Source: Erysipelotrichaceae bacterium (GTDB taxonomy: Bacteria > Bacillota_I > Bacilli_A > Erysipelotrichales > Erysipelotrichaceae). Taken from it: 6,145 bases of DNA. This document shows, in pieces, positions 5,720 through 6,145 of this stretch (position 1 is its first letter; the number at the start of each line of letters is the position of its first letter). Made by a program: the position numbers and the translations under genes. A model generated the notes under the pieces. The model worked only from the letters and a program-made list of their open reading frames with translations, had not been told where the DNA came from and did no database searches. The DNA lies in contig JAGACP010000136.1 in the NCBI GenBank assembly GCA_017614055.1, positions 1-6,145 of the forward strand, in the 5' to 3' direction.

Positions 5720-6145
5720 TCATCTTTATGTGATCGATACCAGTTGCAAAGTACCTTACCGCAATCAAGCTCTTGAAGAATATCTTCTGGATCAGGTGGA
5801 TAGCAAGAGCTTGATTCTTTATTTGTGGCAGAACCAGAGGACTGTCGTCATCGGCAAGAATCAGGATGCTTTCAACGAATGTAACATCGAAAGACTGGAG
5901 AATGACGGCGGATATCTGGCAAGAAGGCTTTCCGGAGGCGGAGCCGTGTATCATGATCTTGGTAATCTCAATTTCACTTTTCTTTCCCACAAAGTTAACT
6001 ACGATGTGGACAGACAGGACAAAGTCATACTGGATGCGATGAACAGGCTGGGATTCGATGCTGAAAAAAACGGAAGGAACGATCTTCTGATAGACGGAAG
6101 GAAGTTCTCCGGACATGCGTACTATTCCAGAGGCGACAGGTGCTA
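5703..6145 (+). CDS. lplA: Lipoate-protein ligase A, N-terminal part (3' end outside window)
   Basis: This enzyme activates free lipoate with ATP and attaches it to a lysine of lipoyl-domain proteins such as GcvH. The window holds 147 codons plus two bases of a gene usually about 330 codons long. Seen: NQALEEYLL near the N-terminus, LYLWQNQRTVVIGKNQ, RRLSGGGAVYHDLGNLNFTF from residue 74, and GRNDLLIDGRKFSGHAYY, where Lys134 aligns with the catalytic lysine of characterised LplA. The start at ATG 5703 lies inside gcvPB and has no good ribosome site, so translation may depend on ribosomes finishing gcvPB. A GTG at 5730 is a less likely alternative. Several early codons (CAA, CTT, TTG, ATT) are less typical of the upstream genes and coincide with a perfect inverted repeat at 5763-5816. 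A relative with LipL or LipM function cannot be excluded. Confidence 0.92.
   Translation, partial: MNGRIDHLYVIDTSCKVPYRNQALEEYLLDQVDSKSLILYLWQNQRTVVIGKNQDAFNECNIERLENDGGYLARRLSGGGAVYHDLGNLNFTFLSHKVNYDVDRQDKVILDAMNRLGFDAEKNGRNDLLIDGRKFSGHAYYSRGDRC
5715..5738 (+). other. Hairpin over the gcvPB stop / early lplA codons
   Basis: ATTGATCAT (5715-5723) can pair with GTGATCGAT (5730-5738): 9 bp including two G-U pairs, with a 6-base loop CTTTAT. It sits 9 bases after the lplA ATG and contains the gcvPB TGA. No T-run follows, so it is not a terminator. Confidence 0.35.
5763..5816 (+). repeat. Perfect 13-bp inverted repeat inside lplA
   Basis: AATCAAGCTCTTG (5763-5775) is the exact reverse complement of CAAGAGCTTGATT (5804-5816), with 28 bases between. 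A 5-bp minor hairpin (GAAGA at 5775-5779 with TCTTC at 5783-5787) can form at the base of the intervening loop, sharing one base with the left arm. The left arm encodes the conserved N-Q-A-L of LplA; the right arm encodes part of SKSLI. It lies 60-114 bases into the coding region. Confidence 0.7.

Overview
This window most likely comes from a bacterium of the phylum Bacillota. The evidence is a glycine decarboxylase split into two subunits (gcvPA and gcvPB), strong AAGGAGG-type ribosome binding sites, a preference for AGA/AGG arginine codons, roughly balanced base composition, and a lipoate-protein ligase placed directly after the glycine-cleavage genes. An Erysipelotrichia or Clostridia host would fit, but the sequence does not settle this.

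Layout: (1) Positions 1-987 hold the C-terminal part of a DUF885-family putative zinc metallopeptidase, closed by a strong hairpin terminator at 986-1014 that works in both directions. (2) Positions 1015-1493 are an intergenic region. It holds one small minus-strand gene for a predicted 47-residue single-pass membrane protein (1105-1248). Upstream of that gene, an AT-rich stretch carries two candidate divergent promoters separated by a large compound inverted repeat (1343-1375). (3) Positions 1494-5719 hold a compact operon gcvT-gcvH-gcvPA-gcvPB, with 1-base stop/start overlaps at gcvH/gcvPA and gcvPA/gcvPB. (4) From 5703 to the window edge lies the start of lplA, overlapping gcvPB by 17 bases.

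How the genes work together: GcvPA and GcvPB form the PLP-dependent P-protein, which decarboxylates glycine and passes the aminomethyl group to the lipoyl arm of GcvH. GcvT moves the one-carbon unit to tetrahydrofolate and releases ammonia. LplA attaches lipoate to proteins such as GcvH, so its position suggests the operon supplies the cofactor attachment for its own carrier protein. The L-protein (dihydrolipoyl dehydrogenase), which re-oxidises the lipoyl arm, is not in the window; it may lie downstream or elsewhere.

The glycine-cleavage genes themselves look intact and ordinary. The less expected material is non-coding or small: the minus-strand membrane microprotein, the compound palindrome between the divergent promoters, the lack of a recognisable glycine riboswitch upstream of gcvT, and a perfect 13-bp inverted repeat inside the 5' end of lplA. 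I found no mobile element, CRISPR array, tRNA or rRNA, and no convincing new multi-gene system.
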